Positions 60,527-64,000 of a stretch of 64,000 nucleotides of DNA are shown piece by piece; the first letter of the stretch is position 1; each line of letters begins with the position of its first letter. Source of the stretch: Cycas panzhihuaensis (Eukaryota; Cycadophyta); assembly GCA_023213395.1 (NCBI GenBank), contig CM041465.1:117683741-117747740 (forward strand), in the 5' to 3' direction. The notes under the pieces are model-generated. The model did no database searches. It saw only the letters and a program-made list of their open reading frames with translations, and was not told where the DNA came from. A program made the translations under genes and the position numbers.

Positions 60527-60537
60527 CTGCTCCCTTG
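60527..60537 (-). promoter_or_regulatory. F polypurine tract
   Basis: CAAGGGAGCAG on the minus strand, directly before the LTR. Confidence 0.8.
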
Positions 60538-61019
60538 GTAGCAAAGCCTCATACCTCAAAGATGTAATGCAACAGTGAATGCTGGCAACATAATATTAGT
60601 AATATGCATATATATAAATCATAGTAATAGTACAAACCAAGGGTGACTATGAGTGTCATGGAAAAACACGTGGGTATAGAGGCAAGGGCAAGACAACATA
60701 GGGGCTACCTATGTGTCACGGTGTGGACAACCTGTAGAGGTAATGGATGAGAGACATGCCCCCATCATACTAGTAGGGTAGAAGGGTGGTGATGACCATG
60801 CCTAGGACTAGACAGATGTCATAAACCAAGCTATGTACAGATGCAAATCAAGAATAACGAGAGCTATATACTGAGATGCTAAGAATAGGATAAAGAAACA
60901 AACCTGGTGGTTGCCATAGTTTAACCTCATTAGCAGCCAACTTTCAGAGGTACAAATGGATTGCAAGGTGAGGCTTGAGATGGCCCGAGACTTAGGTGCC
61001 TGGGTGACCAGACAAGTCT

Positions 61020-61444
61020 CTCAGAGGGGTCATTGAGAAGAGGTAGGCGATGCTTACGGATGAAGCAAATAATGTTGTCCACCTCAGCATTGAAGGCCCA
61101 AGGAATATGTCAGATGTTGATAGATGGAAAATAAGCTAATAGGGACCTAGCAGTCTAGGCAAAGGCTCTCAAGCGTAGGCATCACACACCTACTAAACTT
61201 GGGTGAGATGGGACACCACAACCTGGGAGTCATAAAAGAGAATGATAGGCCTGTGGTGGAAACAGAGCACATCAATGAGGGCCTCAATAACAGCCATATA
61301 CTCAGCTTCATTATTGGTGGCCTTAGGAAAGAAGATTTTAGAACATAGGAAATCATGTCTGGAAGGGTCACAGAGAATCCATGCGGTAGCGGAAGGACCG
61401 CGGTTACTGTGGCTTCCGTCGTCGGTGAAGATGAGAAGTGCCAT
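61020..61444 (-). pseudogene. F additional RNase H (aRH)
   Basis: ATG at 61444 (MALLIFTDDGSHSNRGP). D in FTDDGS, E in ATNNEAEY and D in YDSQVV are present. The last motif reads FNAEVDN, with Ala changed. Stop after HLTQV and others downstream. The end is approximate, set by alignment with T1. Divergent from the PMD gene to its right. Confidence 0.8.
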
Positions 61445-62169
61445 GAATGAAAGCAAAGGTGTCTTAGTAGATGAAATGTGATAAAGTCAGTGGTGTCAAG
61501 GGGACAAGATGATATGGAGTAACCATAAGAGGCTTGAATAGTAGGTGATAAAGGATGTGAAGGGTAGGAAGACCCGATAACAAGGCTACCCAAGGGGGGA
61601 GTAGACTATCTGACTACTGGGAGAGAGTGAGCAGCGAAAAGGCCACTCTAGGGTACCAAAGGTTGCTTAAGAAAGTAAAAAGAAGTCCCAAATGGAGGGG
61701 ACACTCCCTCTAGGGACCCCAGAAGTGTAAAAGGGAAGCAAAAATGGATCTAGGATGGTGAAACGAGCCAAACGAGTATAAACTTGGGTATATACAGGGG
61801 TGGCATACAAAATGAGATAGAAGGGGTCTCGTGAAAGTAGGCAAATAAGTGCCATAAATATGCCTATGAAGATGAGCTAAATGGAGGCCATAGGGGAAAA
61901 ATGGGAGCCTGGTCCAGAAGGCAATGATGATCAGGGATGAAGGATGGCCCTGAGGGCTGTCATGGCGATAAAAATAGAGGAAGTGCCCATCAGGGCCCCC
62001 ACTTATATAAGGAAACTCAATGAAAATGGAATTTATTTTCACGGGCTCGTAAGTGATTTAGAGCCATTCCCTTATACAACAGAGTGTTACCCAACTTCAG
62101 AGAGATGTAGGAGGAGATTTAACCGTTGGATTGAGGCACAGAGGCAGTCAATAGGACCAGGGTGATGAG
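61445..62169. promoter_or_regulatory. F divergent region between aRH and PMD
   Basis: Holds the PMD TATA box at 62002-62012. The minus-strand frames (61667-61855, 61710-62042) match short parts of the E1 and T1 frames but are broken; read as leader DNA. Confidence 0.5.
62002..62012 (+). promoter_or_regulatory. TATA box of the F PMD gene
   Basis: CTTATATAAGG, 158 bp before the exon 1 ATG, as in E1 and T1. Confidence 0.62.
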
Positions 62170-64000
62170 ATGGCAATGGCAAAACTGGATCTAGTGAGTG
62201 GATCATCTAAACCTAACCCCATTTCGTTCTTTAAATTTATTACTATTTGTCAATTTTTAGAGTAGTTTTTTGCCTCTTAAGGGCAAATGATGATCTCCTA
62301 GAGTTTGAATTGGACCCAGTGAGAGGGGGGACTGGGGCATTAGGCAGCCTTGGTCCTGTTGGGCCAGAGCAAGGCCCGCCAAGGAACAAAATTTTGGTTT
62401 TTTGGCAGGAAACCCCCCCCTTTTACGAGGGTGATGTTCACACCATGGTGAAGATCGCAGTGCTATGATCTTTACTACGGGGCCTCGATCGTAGTGGGAC
62501 CCACACTAAACTCTGTGATATTGCAGAGTTTAGTGCTGTGCGAAGCCAAACTAGTTGAAAAATAAAAGACAACTCAAAGGAGAACCAAATCACGATCTGA
62601 GAGGGGGAAGAGGCTGTTCTAATGGCCAGTAGGGAGGGTTTAGATAGGTTTTGACTGGTTTCTATGCATTTTGTAGGCAGTTATCATAGTAGATAACTCC
62701 AAGAACATAGGGATGGTTATGTTGAGTTTTGTAGAGATGATGTCCCATGGGGACAAACAGATTTTAGTATGGTGTGGCCTACTGAAGGTCACACAGACAC
62801 TGTAGTATATGTCTGACCAACACCTCCTAGTAGATACAATTTTACACTGGGATAAGAGGAGACATGTATTCCATCTTCCCCAGGTGGAAGACATGACAGT
62901 CATACCAGGGGACATCAAGAGGATCCTGGGAGTGGTAGGGACAGGACAACCAGCATCACTAGGGGCATTGCCTAGTAATGAGGCAGTGCATAGTGAGGCA
63001 GCTACATTTTTCATAAGAAAGGATAGATAGGAGAAGAGGGGGATACCCCTATAGACTATGGTCATGTCGAGAGTTCTTTGTATGAGGAAATTGATTACTT
63101 TATGCATTATATTCTAGATATCCTAGAAATAGAATTATAGAGACATACCCAGTAGATGGATGGATGCAATACGGAGATGTGAGGCTAGGGAGAGGCTAGA
63201 TTGGGCCACTCTAATAGCAGCTAACCTAGTCGCATAATTAGATGCTATCAGGGTGATAGGGTGAGGTGGAATTCTATACAATACATTATTGTAGTGATGG
63301 TTCTTCGACCACTTCAGAGTAGCGATGCCAGCAGGAGGACTACACCCCATTTCAGAGTGGGCTCCTATGGTCCATAGGTGGCAGACTCAGTTTAGAGGGA
63401 CCGAGGATTAGGACCATGTTCATCGATCGGTGGAGGCTACATCACTAGACCTCCTTACCATGGCAGATTATATTTTTGATCTATATCAAGGGATGTGGTG
63501 GAGCAGTGATGACAAGGTAAGCAGTGCGGGAGTCGCCCCTAGGGATGATGACGATGGTGATGGAGATGACCAAGGTGATGGGACAGGCCTATCTAGAGTA
63601 GCAGGTGGAGAGACAGGATCCTCGGGAGCTGTGGGAGGAGAGGCAGGTCCGTCAGGAGCTACAGATAGAGAGGCAGGTCCATCTAGAGCTACAGAGGGAG
63701 TCAAGGTCCCACAGACACGAGCCCACTGACTAAGGATAGTAAGGAGGTCCAAGGTAGTAACAGCACCCGTAGAGGGGGGTGGAGATACCCTAGTGGCCGA
63801 GGTGGTCGTTGAGGTAGTACTGGAGGAGGAGGAGGTACCAAGATCTGGTGGAGCACATGGGGAGGAGGCCATCATCATAGTCGAAGGGCTGACAGCCCTA
63901 ACAGGTGAGACACTATCTTTTCCTATCATCTTTTGATTGCCAAATGCTTAGTTTTTTATTTTGGTTTCATATATAGCTCCATGTACTGACACATGGCATG
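62170..64000 (+). pseudogene. F plant mobile domain (PMD) gene, exons 1-2 and intron 2
   Basis: Exon 1, 62170-62193 (MAMAKLDL), then GTGAGT. Intron 1, 62194-62676, ends TTGTAG. Exon 2, 62677-63904, reads AVIIVDNSKNIGMVMLS, then RRHVFHLPQVEDMTVIPGDI, MVHRWQTQFRGTED, SVEATSLDLLTMADYI, an acidic run and Gly/Ser-rich repeats (GGEAGPSGA). Donor CAG/GTGAGA at 63905. The window ends in intron 2. At least ten stops, mostly TAG. Exon sizes and phases equal those in T1. Confidence 0.72.
62504..62535 (+). promoter_or_regulatory. Intron-1 hairpin, F copy
   Basis: Perfect 12-bp stem CACTAAACTCTG / CAGAGTTTAGTG, 8-nt loop TGATATTG, about 310 nt after the donor. The stem differs from E1 at five pairs, all still paired; the loop resembles TGCTACCG of E1. 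Confidence 0.72.

Larger units (their letters stand above)
57626..64000 (-). mobile_element. F: 3' part of a Tat-lineage element
   Basis: 3' LTR, PPT, sense aRH (minus) and antisense PMD gene (plus), in the same layout as T1. The pol part would lie right of the window. Intermediate decay. Confidence 0.82.

Noticed and set aside
63486-63929. 147-codon minus ORF rich in Ser/Pro/Thr
   Set aside because: Reverse reading of the Gly/Ser-rich PMD tail repeats of F.

Overview
The window is plant nuclear DNA made almost entirely of nested LTR retrotransposons. No host gene, tRNA, rRNA or CRISPR array was seen. The evidence is Ty3/gypsy and Ty1/copia gag-pol domains, tRNA-iMet type primer-binding sites, LTRs with target-site duplications (TSDs), and plant-specific families: a chromovirus, a Tork/Tnt1-like copia, and Tat-lineage gypsy elements carrying an extra RNase H and a plant mobile domain (PMD). 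Such piling up suggests a large-genome seed plant; the species cannot be told from this sequence.

Layout by name used below. E1 (1-4981, +): 3' end of a Tat element, with an antisense PMD gene, an extra RNase H (aRH) and a 3' LTR. B (4982-8078, -): a Tat LTR cut by E1 about 20 bp from its end. A (8079-56399, +): an old Tat element of about 18 kb, opened by several insertions: B in its 5' LTR, Cop (9172-30917, -, TSD CCTCT) also in its 5' LTR, and chromovirus C (40343-50199, +, TSD AAATC) in its PMD gene. Cop, a copia element, was itself split in the integrase/RT linker by T1 (11736-28224, -), the most complete Tat element here. C contains D (41691-45454, -, TSD CAAAT), an LTR element with no recognisable genes. 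A sits in R (56400-57625, +), an older chromovirus integrase relic. F (57626-64000, -) is another Tat element that runs off the right edge.

All four Tat copies that reach the region (E1, T1, A, F) share one layout: gag-PR-RT-RH-INT, then a divergent gene pair before the 3' LTR. The pair is a sense aRH and an antisense, apparently spliced PMD gene. Three copies keep a TATA box about 155-160 bp upstream of an eight-codon first exon, and all four keep a 5' splice site and a 3' splice site before the PMD exon. Intron 1 holds a hairpin with a 12-bp stem and 8-nt loop (11 bp in T1). Its stem sequence differs between copies yet stays perfectly paired. This is the most unusual signal in the window.

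All coding regions are damaged. Most stops look like TGG to TAG/TGA, CAG to TAG or CGA to TGA, the mark of deaminated methylcytosine. Damage and AT-richness rise with nesting age: A, R and C are worst, E1 and T1 best preserved.
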